The notes: generated from the sequence alone by a model not told the origin. A stretch of DNA of 64,000 nucleotides from Aurantiacibacter atlanticus (GCF_001077815.2 NZ_CP011310.1:434001-498000); one strand, 5' to 3'; positions 1-9,118 are shown, numbered from the stretch's first letter. A program made the numbers and translations.

Positions 1-632
1 TTTTGATCGACGACCTTACCCTTCATGGTGTGAGTGAGCCCTATCGCATGCTAACGGCACGCGCCGAATATCGCCTTCGTCTACGTGCAAACAATGCCAC
101 AACTCGTCTCACCAGACTTGCGATGGACATTGGCTGCGTCGCAACCGATCGCCGCGAATGGTTTGAAAAGCGTTTGAATACGGCCGCTACTTGGGAAACT
201 GCGCTCGACCGCAAGGTTCCAGCTACGCAAATGCATGATGAGGGGTTGTCGGTTCGCCGTGATGCGGGGCACAAGGCTCTGCGTGAATGGCTCACCCTTC
301 CTGACATTTCTCTTGAAGCTCTTGCAGAATGGCTTCCAGCAGACTGTGACATACATTCAGAGCTTGCCGGTGAGTTGGTCGAAGACGCAGCCTACGCACC
401 ATATCTCGCGCGCCAGGATGCGGAATTGCGTGATTTGCGCAGCAGCGAAGGTCTCGAATTGAGCGATGATTTCCCTTTTTCCGAAGTGCCGGGCCTTTCG
501 AATGAGATGGTAGAACGCCTATCGACCGCACGGCCGCATAATCTTGCGGCTGCCGGCAGGATTCGTGGCATCACCCCCGCTGCCTTGGCGGCTTTGCTGG
601 TCCACGCGAAACGCCGTAACCGCGCCGCATGA
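1..632 (+). CDS. mnmG: MnmG (GidA), C-terminal part; truncated by the window start
   Basis: FAD-dependent subunit of the MnmE-MnmG complex that installs the carboxymethylaminomethyl group on uridine 34 of certain tRNAs. Only about the last 210 residues are here; the reading frame is open to the window edge. The visible start contains the family-typical run [17 protein letters not shown] followed by the helical C-terminal domain that contacts MnmE. The FAD-binding N-terminal part lies outside. The stop codon overlaps the rsmG start (ATGA), giving the classic mnmG-rsmG-parA-parB order. I am sure of the family; the true start cannot be seen. Confidence 0.95.
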   Translation, partial: LIDDLTLHGVSEPYRMLTARAEYRLRLRANNATTRLTRLAMDIGCVATDRREWFEKRLNTAATWETALDRKVPATQMHDEGLSVRRDAGHKALREWLTLPDISLEALAEWLPADCDIHSELAGELVEDAAYAPYLARQDAELRDLRSSEGLELSDDFPFSEVPGLSNEMVERLSTARPHNLAAAGRIRGITPAALAALLVHAKRRNRAA

Positions 633-1255
633 TGGATAATGAAGAGCAGGCTAGGGCGTTTTGCGATGAGCGCGCGGATGCCAGCGCTATGCTACGGCTC
701 GACCGCTTTATTGCGATGCTGGCACAAGAAAATAACCAACAAAATCTGGTTTCAAATTCCAGCTTAAACTTCGTGTGGCAGCGGCATATAGCGGATAGTT
801 TGCAGCTCCTGGATCATGTTCCACGTGGAACATCTCCTTGGCTGGATCTAGGTTCGGGCGCCGGGATACCGGGCCTCATTCTCGCAATTGCGCGCCCAGA
901 CATGCAATTTGTGCTCGTCGAATCACGTCGAAAGCGAGTCGAATGGCTGCAACAGGTCAAGACAGAATTTGGACTCTCGCACTGCTCAATTCATGGTAGT
1001 CGCCTAGAACTTGTGGAAAGTCACGAAATGGCGGTTATTACAGCGCGGGCCTTTGCTCCAATGCCTAAGTTGCTCAACTTATCCGCCCGTTTTTCCACAC
1101 GCTCCACATATTGGGTGTTGCCGAAGGGGCGCTCGGGGGCGCAAGAACTTAAAGAGCAGCCCGAAGCCATCCAGAAAATGTTCCACGTGGAACAATCAGC
1201 TACGGATGGTGAGGCGGGCATCTTAATCGGCACAGGGAGGCCTCCGCTCGGATGA
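629..1255 (+). CDS. rsmG: RsmG (GidB), 16S rRNA m7G527 methyltransferase
   Basis: Cytoplasmic SAM-dependent methyltransferase that makes N7-methylguanosine at position 527 of 16S rRNA. The 208-residue length fits the family. The SAM-binding motif [13 protein letters not shown] is at about residues 71-83, and the preceding [10 protein letters not shown] is typical of RsmG. The start ATG overlaps the mnmG stop and the end overlaps the parA start (ATGA in both cases), so translation is probably coupled. The coding sequence is unusual in carrying two perfect parS palindromes, at 817 and 1179, so it serves both as a gene and as a centromere. Confidence 0.95.
   Translation: MMDNEEQARAFCDERADASAMLRLDRFIAMLAQENNQQNLVSNSSLNFVWQRHIADSLQLLDHVPRGTSPWLDLGSGAGIPGLILAIARPDMQFVLVESRRKRVEWLQQVKTEFGLSHCSIHGSRLELVESHEMAVITARAFAPMPKLLNLSARFSTRSTYWVLPKGRSGAQELKEQPEAIQKMFHVEQSATDGEAGILIGTGRPPLG
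817..832. promoter_or_regulatory. parS: parS centromere site 1 (inside rsmG)
   Basis: The sequence TGTTCCACGTGGAACA is a perfect 16-bp palindrome. It matches the conserved chromosomal parS form (TGTTNCACGTGNAACA) bound by ParB. It lies in the rsmG coding region 420 bp before parA. Here it encodes part of the peptide HVPRGTS, so both functions must be satisfied by the same bases. Confidence 0.9.
1179..1194. promoter_or_regulatory. parS: parS centromere site 2 (inside rsmG)
   Basis: A second exact copy of TGTTCCACGTGGAACA, 362 bp from site 1 (start to start) and 58 bp before the parA start codon. Identical palindromes are not expected twice in one gene by chance. Here it is read as part of MFHVEQS. 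ParB binding this close to parA could also influence parAB transcription. Confidence 0.9.
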
Positions 1256-2028
1256 TCGTAGTTGCGATAGCCAATCAAAAGGGCGGGGTCGGGAAGACTA
1301 CCACGGCCGTCAACACGGCGACTGCAATGGCCGCAAGTGGGTGGCGCACATTGCTTGTCGATCTAGATCCGCAGGGGAATGCGTCAACCGGTGTGGGCCT
1401 TGCTGCCGCTGATCGCGATCTTTCGAGCTATGATGTTCTGATAGACGAAGTACCTCTCTCCGAATGCGCTGTTCCATCGACGATTCCAGGCCTGGATCTG
1501 GTTCCTGCTACGGTGGACCTCAGTGGAGCAGAAATTGAGCTGGTCGGCGTGGAGGAGCGTACTTTTCGCCTGCGCAAGGCGATCGAGCAGCATCAGGGAC
1601 ATGATATCTGCTTCATCGACTGTCCGCCTTCGCTTGGCTTGCTCACGCTGAATTCGCTTTGCGCTGCCGATACCTTGTTGGTTCCGCTGCAATGTGAATT
1701 TTTCGCTTTGGAGGGGTTGAGCCAGCTCTTGCAGACGGTCGAACAGGTTCAGCAGCGCTTCAACCCTGATCTGGGCATCGTCGGCGTGGCTCTGACGATG
1801 TTCGATCGCCGCAATCGCTTGACAGATCAGGTGGCGGACGATGTGCGTGAATGCCTCGGGAATCTTGTTTTCGATGCAGTTATACCACGCAATGTCCGCC
1901 TTTCCGAAGCCCCAAGCCACGGCCTCCCAGCCTTGGTGTACGACCATTCCTGCACCGGTAGCCGCGCTTATATGGCGCTGGCACGCGAACTGATTTCGCG
2001 TCTTCCCGCACAAAGGCAAGCCGCATGA
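1252..2028 (+). CDS. parA: ParA (Soj), chromosome-partitioning ATPase
   Basis: ATPase that binds DNA non-specifically and pulls ParB-parS complexes during origin segregation. The 258-residue protein is the short chromosomal type without an N-terminal helix-turn-helix. The deviant Walker A box NQKGGVGKTTTAVN is at residues 8-21, followed by the LLVDLDPQGNAS and FIDCPPSLG motifs. The start overlaps the rsmG stop and the stop overlaps the parB start, so parA and parB are translationally coupled. The parS sites immediately upstream support the assignment. Confidence 0.97.
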   Translation: MIVVAIANQKGGVGKTTTAVNTATAMAASGWRTLLVDLDPQGNASTGVGLAAADRDLSSYDVLIDEVPLSECAVPSTIPGLDLVPATVDLSGAEIELVGVEERTFRLRKAIEQHQGHDICFIDCPPSLGLLTLNSLCAADTLLVPLQCEFFALEGLSQLLQTVEQVQQRFNPDLGIVGVALTMFDRRNRLTDQVADDVRECLGNLVFDAVIPRNVRLSEAPSHGLPALVYDHSCTGSRAYMALARELISRLPAQRQAA

Positions 2029-3014
2029 GCGATAGTGATAATACTCCGACAAAGTCTCCTGCTGCAAAGCGGAAATTGGGCAAGGGGCTGGGCGCCTTGA
2101 TGGGGGAGGCGCGCCGTGAAGAACCTCTGGTCGCGCGTCGTCCGGCTGCAGGTTCTGATAGCGTCGAACAGACGAATGGCACCGCCGCTCTGGATGGTCA
2201 GCCGCGGAATGCCGGTCTGGCGACACTCTCCGTGGCGGATATAGAGCCGCATCCCGATCAGCCGCGCCGACATTTCGATGAGGAATCGCTGGCCGAGCTA
2301 GCGGCCTCCATCGCCAGTCGCGGTGTGATTCAGCCAGTCATTGTTCGGCCCATGGGGCGGGGCAAATACCAGCTTGTCGCAGGCGAACGCCGCTGGCGTG
2401 CCTCCCAACGAGCGCAATTGCATGAGATTCCCGCATTGATTCGTGATCTTGAGGATCGCGAAGTGATGGCGCTCGCGCTGATCGAGAACATACAGCGCGA
2501 AGATCTCAACCCCATTGAAGAAGCGCGGGCCTATCAGCGCTTGTCTGAAGAAGAGGACATGACGCAGGCCGAAATTGCCACCTTGGTTGAGAAATCGCGC
2601 AGTCATGTCGCCAATTTGCAGCGTCTTTTGTCGCTCCCGTCCAAGGTTCTCGACTTTCTTGAGGCCGGCAAGCTCGACATGGGGCATGGCCGTGCGTTGA
2701 TTGGGCTGGATGCGGCAGAGGATATCGCGGAACAGGCGGTCGCGAAAAACCTTTCGGTCCGGGAGGTCGAGAAATTGGCCCGCAAGAGCCGCAATGGCGG
2801 TGAAAGCCCAGCCCGCAGACAGGCGCGACCATCGCGGGATCCTGCGCAGGATGCCGATATTGCCGCTGTCGAAAACCATCTGGAGGAATTTCTTGGTCTG
2901 CCGGTCAAGATCGCGACCGATACTGATCCGCGCTCTGGCGCAGTCACTGTCCGGTTTCGTACTCTCGACCAATTAGACCTTATTTGCCAGAGGCTTACTG
3001 GCGGCGGTATCTAG
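2025..3014 (+). CDS. parB: ParB (Spo0J), parS-binding CTPase
   Basis: DNA-binding CTPase clamp that loads at parS and spreads to form the partition complex. The 329 residues show the family order: a Lys/Ala-rich N-terminus for ParA contact, the ParB/Srx CTP-binding domain with GERRWRAS and ENIQREDLNPIEEA, a helix-turn-helix (TQAEIATLVEKSRSHVAN) that reads parS, and a C-terminal dimerisation domain. ATGA overlap with parA. It is the last gene of the block; the next gene is on the opposite strand. Confidence 0.97.
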   Translation: MSDSDNTPTKSPAAKRKLGKGLGALMGEARREEPLVARRPAAGSDSVEQTNGTAALDGQPRNAGLATLSVADIEPHPDQPRRHFDEESLAELAASIASRGVIQPVIVRPMGRGKYQLVAGERRWRASQRAQLHEIPALIRDLEDREVMALALIENIQREDLNPIEEARAYQRLSEEEDMTQAEIATLVEKSRSHVANLQRLLSLPSKVLDFLEAGKLDMGHGRALIGLDAAEDIAEQAVAKNLSVREVEKLARKSRNGGESPARRQARPSRDPAQDADIAAVENHLEEFLGLPVKIATDTDPRSGAVTVRFRTLDQLDLICQRLTGGGI

Positions 3015-3089
3015 GCAGACAAGCCAGGCACGACGCAGGAAAGTCGCGCTGCTCAAGTTCCCGCAGTCCCACTACGCCTTGCGCAGCGA

Positions 3090-3911
3090 TCAGCCGATAG
3101 GAGTAATTTTACCCTGTGGTGCAGATGACGGGCGCGGTGTGACAATCTCTTCCTCGATCCATTCTTCTGTCACTATTTCGTTGCAGACGCGGCAATCTTC
3201 GCCATTTCCGGGGTGGTGCCCGTGCAAGCCGTTGCTGCGGGTTGAGGATACGACTTTGGCTCGATGCGCATGACTGCGATAGCCCCAGCTTCCGCCTCCC
3301 ATTTCGTAGCGGCGCAGATAGGCGTCGCAATAGCGTGCAGCCCATAGTTCATTGCGATCAAACTCGTCTTGCGCATCAGAATCGACAGCCGAACCGATGG
3401 CCGCCCCTGCAACCCCGCCAACCCCTGCGCCAATCAGTGTGCCGCCAAGGCGACTGCCGCGGCCAGCAATGCGATTTCCCGCCACACCGCCAACCACCGC
3501 GCCCAGCAGTCCGCCGATTAGACCGCTGTCGCGCTGCCCCTTATCATAAGGGGCGCCATCTGCCATAAGATAGCGACAATCCGCCAGCCATGCTTCGCGT
3601 TCAGCCAAGGTATAGCCCAGCCGCCCATCGGGCGATGCGCCGAGCGGGCCGCGGGCGCTATCAATCAGATGATGTTCGCCGCGTGCATGCTGTCCACCGT
3701 GACGATAGGTGCCGGTCCATTCACCCTGCCAGGTCTGCTTATCGGTCCAGTCGCCTTCCCAAGCGCCATCATACGCCGCGCCGGTGTGGCTTTGGTGCTG
3801 CTGGGCGTGGTGATCTCGGAGTGCTTCATCAACATGTTCCTGCGCGAAGGCAGGTATGGCCAAAGTGATGCTAGCTATGCTGGCCAACAGAGTGATGGTG
3901 CGGATCGACAT
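3090..3911 (-). CDS. Secreted glycine-zipper protein of unknown function
   Basis: 273 residues. A Sec signal peptide covers about residues 1-23 (cleavage near AFA|QE). A Trp/His-rich stretch follows (about 47-80), then a cysteine-containing region typical of lysozyme-inhibitor or secreted repeat proteins. A glycine zipper (about 129-177) has spaced GxxxG patterns that can span or associate with membranes. The C-terminal part has further Cys residues, including a CRVC motif. The start is supported by a GGGGGAA Shine-Dalgarno. The glycine zipper resembles the 2TM zipper of Rick_17kDa-type outer-membrane proteins. No function can be assigned. It is convergent with parB. Confidence 0.75.
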   Translation of the reverse strand: MSIRTITLLASIASITLAIPAFAQEHVDEALRDHHAQQHQSHTGAAYDGAWEGDWTDKQTWQGEWTGTYRHGGQHARGEHHLIDSARGPLGASPDGRLGYTLAEREAWLADCRYLMADGAPYDKGQRDSGLIGGLLGAVVGGVAGNRIAGRGSRLGGTLIGAGVGGVAGAAIGSAVDSDAQDEFDRNELWAARYCDAYLRRYEMGGGSWGYRSHAHRAKVVSSTRSNGLHGHHPGNGEDCRVCNEIVTEEWIEEEIVTPRPSSAPQGKITPIG

Positions 3912-4004
3912 TGCAGCAATTCCCCCGGAATCAGATGGGCCAAGCGACCCGTTAACCCGGTATTTACCAAGGTAGGGGGCATGAAACCAAGAAGCTCGGT
4001 CGAT

Positions 4005-4023
4005 CCGTCCCGTTACGGGGCGG
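4005..4023 (-). terminator. Possible hairpin terminator after the msrC gene
   Basis: CCGTCCCG and CGGGGCGG form an 8-bp stem (one G-U pair) around a TTA loop. It sits just beyond the stop codon of the minus-strand gene at 4030. There is no clear U-tract, so it may only be a stabilising 3' hairpin. Confidence 0.35.
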
Positions 4024-4029
4024 TATGTC

Positions 4030-4509
4030 TCAGATCCGATGCGAAAGCATGGCGGCCAAGGCCTCTACCCCTACCTGATCTTCATCATCGAAGCGCGCTT
4101 CGCTAGGGCTGTCGAGATCTATCACGGCGATCACCGCATCATCACGAATGATGGGCACTACCAGTTCGGACCGGGTGAGCGCATCGCAAGCGATATGGCC
4201 AGCAAAGGCGTGGACGTCCGGCACGAGCTGCGTCTCGCCCTCTGCCGCTGCCCCGCATACGCCCACACCAAGCGGAATGCGAATGCAGGCGGGCCGTCCG
4301 ACAAAAGGGCCGAGCACCAATTCACCGCCGACCATGCGGTAAAAGCCCGCCCAATTGCAGTCTGCAATGAACTCACCCAGCAAGGCGGCCGTGTTCGCCA
4401 TATTGGCCACAGCATCCGGCTCATCAGCGGTCAAAGCATCTGCCGCTTGCAGCAAAGCGGCGTAAAGATCGGGCTTGCTGGCCCCCGGTTGAGGAGAGAA
4501 ATCGAACAT
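4030..4509 (-). CDS. msrC: Free methionine-(R)-sulfoxide reductase (GAF domain, fRMsr)
   Basis: Cytosolic enzyme that reduces free L-methionine-(R)-sulfoxide using a GAF fold, repairing oxidised methionine pools. The protein is 159 residues from the ATG at 4509; an upstream GTG-type extension to 4554 adds 15 unconserved residues and is less likely. The family signature is clear: GRPACIRIPLGVGVCG followed by GHIACDALTRSELVVPI. These contain the three cysteines used in catalysis and resolution. It stands alone between opposing genes. The family assignment is strong; the start is moderately sure. Confidence 0.9.
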   Translation of the reverse strand: MFDFSPQPGASKPDLYAALLQAADALTADEPDAVANMANTAALLGEFIADCNWAGFYRMVGGELVLGPFVGRPACIRIPLGVGVCGAAAEGETQLVPDVHAFAGHIACDALTRSELVVPIIRDDAVIAVIDLDSPSEARFDDEDQVGVEALAAMLSHRI

Positions 4510-4580
4510 GCGCGAGTATCTAGCCCAGCGTTGCTGCCAAATCCATTGCCGCATCGCGCGGCCTCGCTTATCTAAGCGCC

Positions 4581-6044
4581 ATGCGCATTCTCAAGAAGAT
4601 CATTATCACCGCCCTTATCCTGCTGGCCATCGCAGGCATTGCCGTCTGGTGGATTACCCGCCCGGATGTGGCAGATTATGCATTTGAGGAAACTGCCGGA
4701 ACAGATCCGGTCCTTGACGAGCCCGAATCGGAGCTTGTCCCCACCGTCGACATCGCCAAGCCCATAGGCTGGGGCGAGGGGGAAACGCCGATTGCGGCAG
4801 AAGGGCTGGTAGTCACGCGCTTTGCCGAGGGGCTGGACCATCCGCGCGTGCTTTATACATTGCCTAATGGCGATGTTCTGGTGACGCTGACCAATGCGCC
4901 CGATCGTGAACTGGCGGGGGGCTGGCTCACCAATATGATCGCAAGTTGGCTATTCAGCGAGGCGGGCGCGGGTGAACCGTCGCCCAATCAACTGGTATTG
5001 CTGCGCGATGCCAATGAGGATGGCGTCGCCGAGGAAACCCGTATTTTGCGCGAGCAGGATATGGATTCGCCATCGGGCATCGCCTGGCATGACGGAAATC
5101 TTTTCATCGCCAATCACGATGAGGTGCTGCGCTTCGATTATGCATTGGGCGCCGAAACTGTTGAAGGAGAGCCGGAGAAAATTGCCGATCTTCCGCCTGG
5201 CGGCAATCACTGGATGCGCAACATCATCCTGTCTGAAGATGGCACGCGACTGTACGTCGCGGTTGGATCAGCCTCCAATATCGCAGAAAACGGAATGGCC
5301 CTGGAAGAGGGGCGCGCCGCAATTCATGAATTCAATCTGGAAACTGGAGAATCGCGCGTTTTCGGGGCCGGGATGCGTAACCCCAATGGCTTGCAGTGGA
5401 ATCCCTGGACCGGAGAACTTTGGACCACGGTAAATGAACGCGACATGCTCGGCAGTGATCTGGTGCCTGATTACATGTCCAATGTGCCCATTGGCGTCCA
5501 TTACGGTTGGCCTTGGGTGTATTTCAACGATGTCGTGGATGAACGGGTGGAGGCGCCGATGCCACGCTTCCTCACAGAATATACGCGGACGCCGCAATAT
5601 GCGCTTGGCGCACATGCTGCGGCGCTAGGCATGGTATTCACTCGCGAAGGTTCCACCATGGGCGATGCATTTGGCCAAGGGGTCTTTATCGCCCGCCACG
5701 GCTCCTGGAATCGATCCCCGCCCGCCGGTTATGACGTGGTGTTCGTCAAATTCGACGAGCGCGGGAATCCTGTGGGTGCGCCTGTCCCGGTGCTGGAAAG
5801 CTTCCTTACGGGCGACGGCGATACCTATGGCCGGCCGACTTGGGTCGCCTGGGACCGAACTGGCGCATTGCTGGTGAGCGATGACACCGGCAATATCATC
5901 TGGCGCGTTACTTCGCCCGGCGCGGCGGGCTCCGCAGCGATCGAGCGCAATAGCGGAGAGCGTTTACCACCGCAGAGAGAATTGCAGGGGGATCCGGCAC
6001 GGGCTTTTGAAGAAGGTGCAATTTCACCGCAGGACATTATGTAA
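4581..6044 (+). CDS. Membrane-anchored sorbosone dehydrogenase-like beta-propeller protein
   Basis: 487 residues. An N-terminal hydrophobic anchor (about 5-25) is followed by a large extracytoplasmic domain of the glucose/sorbosone dehydrogenase type (PQQ-dependent six-bladed propeller family). Matching motifs are RNPNGLQWNPWTGELW, VFIARHGSWNR and TYGRPTWVAWDRTGALLVSDD. Members oxidise aldoses or sorbosone in the periplasm, but many homologues have no known substrate and PQQ use is not shown here. No PQQ biosynthesis genes are nearby. It is convergent with the DUF815 gene, with 30 bp between the stops. Confidence 0.8.
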   Translation: MRILKKIIITALILLAIAGIAVWWITRPDVADYAFEETAGTDPVLDEPESELVPTVDIAKPIGWGEGETPIAAEGLVVTRFAEGLDHPRVLYTLPNGDVLVTLTNAPDRELAGGWLTNMIASWLFSEAGAGEPSPNQLVLLRDANEDGVAEETRILREQDMDSPSGIAWHDGNLFIANHDEVLRFDYALGAETVEGEPEKIADLPPGGNHWMRNIILSEDGTRLYVAVGSASNIAENGMALEEGRAAIHEFNLETGESRVFGAGMRNPNGLQWNPWTGELWTTVNERDMLGSDLVPDYMSNVPIGVHYGWPWVYFNDVVDERVEAPMPRFLTEYTRTPQYALGAHAAALGMVFTREGSTMGDAFGQGVFIARHGSWNRSPPAGYDVVFVKFDERGNPVGAPVPVLESFLTGDGDTYGRPTWVAWDRTGALLVSDDTGNIIWRVTSPGAAGSAAIERNSGERLPPQRELQGDPARAFEEGAISPQDIM

Positions 6045-6074
6045 TTCCGCGCAGGGCAAACCCGGGCAGGCCAA

Positions 6075-6899
6075 TTAGATACGCCGGCCCGCACGCCCGG
6101 CCAGTTCGGTGATGAAATGCCATGCAACGCGGCCTGATCGTGCACCGCGTCGCTTTGCCCATTCAAGTGCCTCAGCCTCATCAAGATCCAGACCGTATTC
6201 CCCTGCATAGCCGCGCAACATTTCCAGATAATCATCCTGGCTGGCATTGTGAAAGCCCAGCGAAAGGCCGAAACGGTCTGCCAGTGCCAGATTATCGTCC
6301 ACGGCATCACGAGGATTGATCGGATCATCTTGCTCTGCCGCATGGCGCGCAAGGATAGCGCGCCGGTTGGAGGTTACCGCCAGCCTTACATTTGGCGGTC
6401 GGGCCTCAACCCCGCCATCAAGCCAGCTGCGCAAGTGCCTGGGCGTGGCATCGTCACCTTCGGCGAAGCCAAGATCATCGATGAAAACCAGAAAATTACG
6501 CTCTATTTCATGCAATGGGGCGAATAGTTCGGGAAGTGATGCCACGGCGTCAGTTGCAATTTGGACCAGCGCGATCTCTCCGCCCGAGCCTTGCGCATCG
6601 GCCACAGCAGAGCGAAGAAGCGCTGATTTGCCCATGCCCCGTGCACCCCACAGCAACATGTCATGCGCTGCATCGCCCTTGGCCAATTGTGCAATATTGG
6701 CGGAAACCGCGCGCTTCTGCTTTGCGATACCGCGCAGCAGGCTGAGCGGCGGCGCATCGATCCGATTGATGGCCCGTGCGCCGCGGCCATCCCAGACATA
6801 AGCAGGTGCTGACTTCCAATCGGGCATGATGATCGGCGAAGGTGCGATTCTTTCCAGCGCCTCGGCAATGCGGGCGAGCAGTTGGGCTTGGTCTTCCAT
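6075..6899 (-). CDS. DUF815 family AAA-type ATPase
   Basis: 274 residues from the ATG at 6899. A longer start at 6944 would overlap the divergent tsaC start and is not needed. Walker A is GARGMGKS and Walker B is FLVFIDDLGF. The C-terminal part shows the conserved TSNRR and DRFGLSLGFH of DUF815. These are stand-alone AAA-like NTPases of unknown role, conserved in proteobacteria. The gene is divergent from tsaC with a 26-bp spacer, so the promoters must overlap. No partner gene reveals its job. Confidence 0.9.
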   Translation of the reverse strand: MEDQAQLLARIAEALERIAPSPIIMPDWKSAPAYVWDGRGARAINRIDAPPLSLLRGIAKQKRAVSANIAQLAKGDAAHDMLLWGARGMGKSALLRSAVADAQGSGGEIALVQIATDAVASLPELFAPLHEIERNFLVFIDDLGFAEGDDATPRHLRSWLDGGVEARPPNVRLAVTSNRRAILARHAAEQDDPINPRDAVDDNLALADRFGLSLGFHNASQDDYLEMLRGYAGEYGLDLDEAEALEWAKRRGARSGRVAWHFITELAGRAGRRI

Positions 6900-6925
6900 G
6901 GCGGCTTTCACTATAGGCACAGGCA

Positions 6926-7879
6926 ATGACCGGCAAGGAACCACAGATAATCGCGCCTGATACGGCGGGAATCGCGCAGGCGGCAGATCTGTTGCGTGCC
7001 GGCCATTTGGTAGCCATCCCGACAGAGACGGTTTACGGGCTTGCGGCCCGCGCTGACAGCGCTGAGGCGGTGGCGCGTATATATCGCGCGAAGGGAAGGC
7101 CCGAATTCAATCCGCTAATCGTGCATGTCGCATCCTCCGCAATGGCCCGAGAACTGGCTGATTTCGATGAGCGGGCAGAGCTTTTGGCGCAGCGATATTG
7201 GCCCGGACCGTTGACGCTGGTTCTACCCGCCAGGATCGGCTCACCAATTGCGCCTGCGGTTACCGCCGGCCTTCCGACAATTGCGCTGCGCCAGCCTGCG
7301 CATCGCGTTGCCGCAGCCATATTGCAGAAAGTCGGGCTGCCGCTCGCCGCGCCATCGGCCAATCGCAGCTATGGGGTTAGTCCAACGCGGCCCGATCATG
7401 TGCTGTCTTCCTTTGGCGAGGACGCGCCGCCAATTCTGGACGGCGGGGCAAGCACGGCGGGACTGGAATCGACCATTGTTGCCTTGCGTGAAGATGGTGG
7501 CTGGTCGGTCCTGCGTCCCGGGCCTGTCATGCAGGAAGAACTGGAAGAACTGCTTGGTCCGTCGGAAAAGTTGCGCGGCGCAACGGGCGATATGATCGAA
7601 GCACCAGGACAAATGGAGCGCCATTATTCACCTGGCAAACCGCTTCATTGCGATAAGCAAGTTGCAAGGGCAAATAGTTTCATGATCGGATTTGGCCAAA
7701 TTGCTGGCGATATAAGCCTCTCGTCGCAAGGCGATCTGGCAGAGGCTGCAGCGCGGCTTTATGAATGCCTGCACATTGCGGCAGCCGCCTCCAAGCCGGA
7801 AATTTCTGTGGCACCCATTCCCCATGTCGGCATGGGCAGGGCGATCAATGATCGGCTGGCGCGCGCTGCCAAGGGCTAA
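6926..7879 (+). CDS. tsaC: L-threonylcarbamoyladenylate synthase (TsaC/Sua5, long form)
   Basis: Makes threonylcarbamoyl-AMP from threonine, bicarbonate and ATP, the first step of t6A37 tRNA modification. The 317 residues have a YrdC catalytic domain (about 10-200) with IPTETVYGLAARADS and KGRPEFNPLIVHV. A linker and a C-terminal Sua5 domain (about 220-315, with the HYSPGKPL junction) follow. The presence of the Sua5 domain distinguishes it from short TsaC. It ends 9 bp before the stop of the convergent lipoprotein gene. Confidence 0.95.
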   Translation: MTGKEPQIIAPDTAGIAQAADLLRAGHLVAIPTETVYGLAARADSAEAVARIYRAKGRPEFNPLIVHVASSAMARELADFDERAELLAQRYWPGPLTLVLPARIGSPIAPAVTAGLPTIALRQPAHRVAAAILQKVGLPLAAPSANRSYGVSPTRPDHVLSSFGEDAPPILDGGASTAGLESTIVALREDGGWSVLRPGPVMQEELEELLGPSEKLRGATGDMIEAPGQMERHYSPGKPLHCDKQVARANSFMIGFGQIAGDISLSSQGDLAEAAARLYECLHIAAAASKPEISVAPIPHVGMGRAINDRLARAAKG

Positions 7880-7888
7880 CGCACAAAC

Positions 7889-8224
7889 TCAGTCATCGTC
7901 ATCGCTTTCAACCGGAACCGAAGGCCGCAGATGATTGATCTCATTGCGCATATGAACGGCTTCGCGACAGGCGGAATCGTCACCATCGAGGCAATCTTCC
8001 TCCAGTTCGCGATAATCATCTTCCAGGCGGCCGAGCCGTTCTTCGCGGCGGCGGATCTCACGTCCGCGTTCCCGGTCCGCTTCATCCTGGCTTGTGGTCG
8101 TCCAATCGACCACCTTGCTGGCGGCGCGGACAGGGGCCGTGGCCGCACCCACCACGGTCTTTGCGACGCAACCGCCAAGGATGAGGGCAAGGATTGGACA
8201 AATAAAAATGGCAGTGGGGCGCAT
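7889..8224 (-). CDS. Small putative lipoprotein with charged coiled coil
   Basis: 111 residues from the ATG at 8224, chosen because it gives a signal peptide ending in the lipobox LGGC at about residue 18. The mature part has a short Ala/Val stretch, a highly charged helix (DRERGREIRRREERLGRLE) likely to form a coiled coil, and two further cysteines in EEDCLDGDDSACREA. It ends in an Asp-rich tail. It is reminiscent of small cell-envelope lipoproteins of sphingomonads. No known family is recognised. Upstream-extended frames in the same region start in non-signal sequence and look spurious. Confidence 0.65.
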   Translation of the reverse strand: MRPTAIFICPILALILGGCVAKTVVGAATAPVRAASKVVDWTTTSQDEADRERGREIRRREERLGRLEDDYRELEEDCLDGDDSACREAVHMRNEINHLRPSVPVESDDDD

Positions 8225-8338
8225 GAAATCACTCTGTGCAAGGCAATCAGAAGGGTATGGCGAAGGTCTACCCCTAACGCCTTCCAAGGTAATATCAGAA
8301 CGTCGCTACAAAATGAACATCGTTGAAATGCGAATGGG

Positions 8339-9103
8339 TCAGGCTGCATCCTCATCGGGATCAGCGCTATCTTCGCATGTCAGGCTTCCAGATCCCGACG
8401 TGCTGATCGTGCAGCTGGCCGATCCGCGCACACGCACATTGCCCGATCCGGCAATTGTTGCATCAACCGTGCCATCAGAAGCGAAGGATGCATTGCCCGA
8501 ACCACCGATATTCACGTCAGCATCATCGACCTGCAACACGGCCAGGTCAGCTGTTCCGCTGCCGCCTATGGTGAGATTGAGAGATCGGGTGCGGCCCGAC
8601 GCGCGCACGCGTCCGCTCCCGCCAATGCGGACGTCCAGAGTATCCGCATCGACATTCAATGCCACGATCTCGCCGGATCCGCCGACGGCTAATTTGGCAT
8701 CATTGGCAACCGCGTCGCTGGTAATGCGGCCAGATCCGCCGATGAGGATAGAGGAAGGTGCAGGCATGGTCACACTGACCGTGGCGTAATCGCCATCGCG
8801 CGAGAAGCCGTTTTCGCGCCCGATTGCCAGCATTCCATCCCTAAGGTCAAAACGCATGCGATCCTTTGCGGCATCGCTGCCAGCCATCTCGATTTCAAAC
8901 GTGTCACCGGTGGTGATCACAACCATGTCAGGACCGCCCAACGCTACGCTGTCGGGTGCATCGCCCGTTTTGTCGAGATCCGCCAACGGCTTGCCGTCTC
9001 CGCTACCAAATCGCGCATTCATGTCACCGCAGCCTGAAAGGCCGGCTGCTGCTATCATCGCGATGCCCGGACCTATGGCGCGAAAAATTCTGCCAACGAC
9101 CAT
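8339..9103 (-). CDS. Putative lipoprotein with head GIN domain (DUF2807)
   Basis: 254 residues from the ATG at 9103, which has an excellent Shine-Dalgarno (AGGAGGA) 6-7 bases upstream. A signal peptide ends in the lipobox LSGC at about residue 25. The rest is a DUF2807 right-handed beta-helix with regularly spaced IGGSG/VGGSG turns about every 18-20 residues, the hallmark of this fold. Family members are surface or periplasmic and mostly uncharacterised. A 22-bp inverted repeat in the promoter region (9119-9140) suggests control by a dedicated repressor. Confidence 0.85.
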   Translation of the reverse strand: MVVGRIFRAIGPGIAMIAAAGLSGCGDMNARFGSGDGKPLADLDKTGDAPDSVALGGPDMVVITTGDTFEIEMAGSDAAKDRMRFDLRDGMLAIGRENGFSRDGDYATVSVTMPAPSSILIGGSGRITSDAVANDAKLAVGGSGEIVALNVDADTLDVRIGGSGRVRASGRTRSLNLTIGGSGTADLAVLQVDDADVNIGGSGNASFASDGTVDATIAGSGNVRVRGSASCTISTSGSGSLTCEDSADPDEDAA

Positions 9104-9118
9104 GATTTTCCTCCTATC

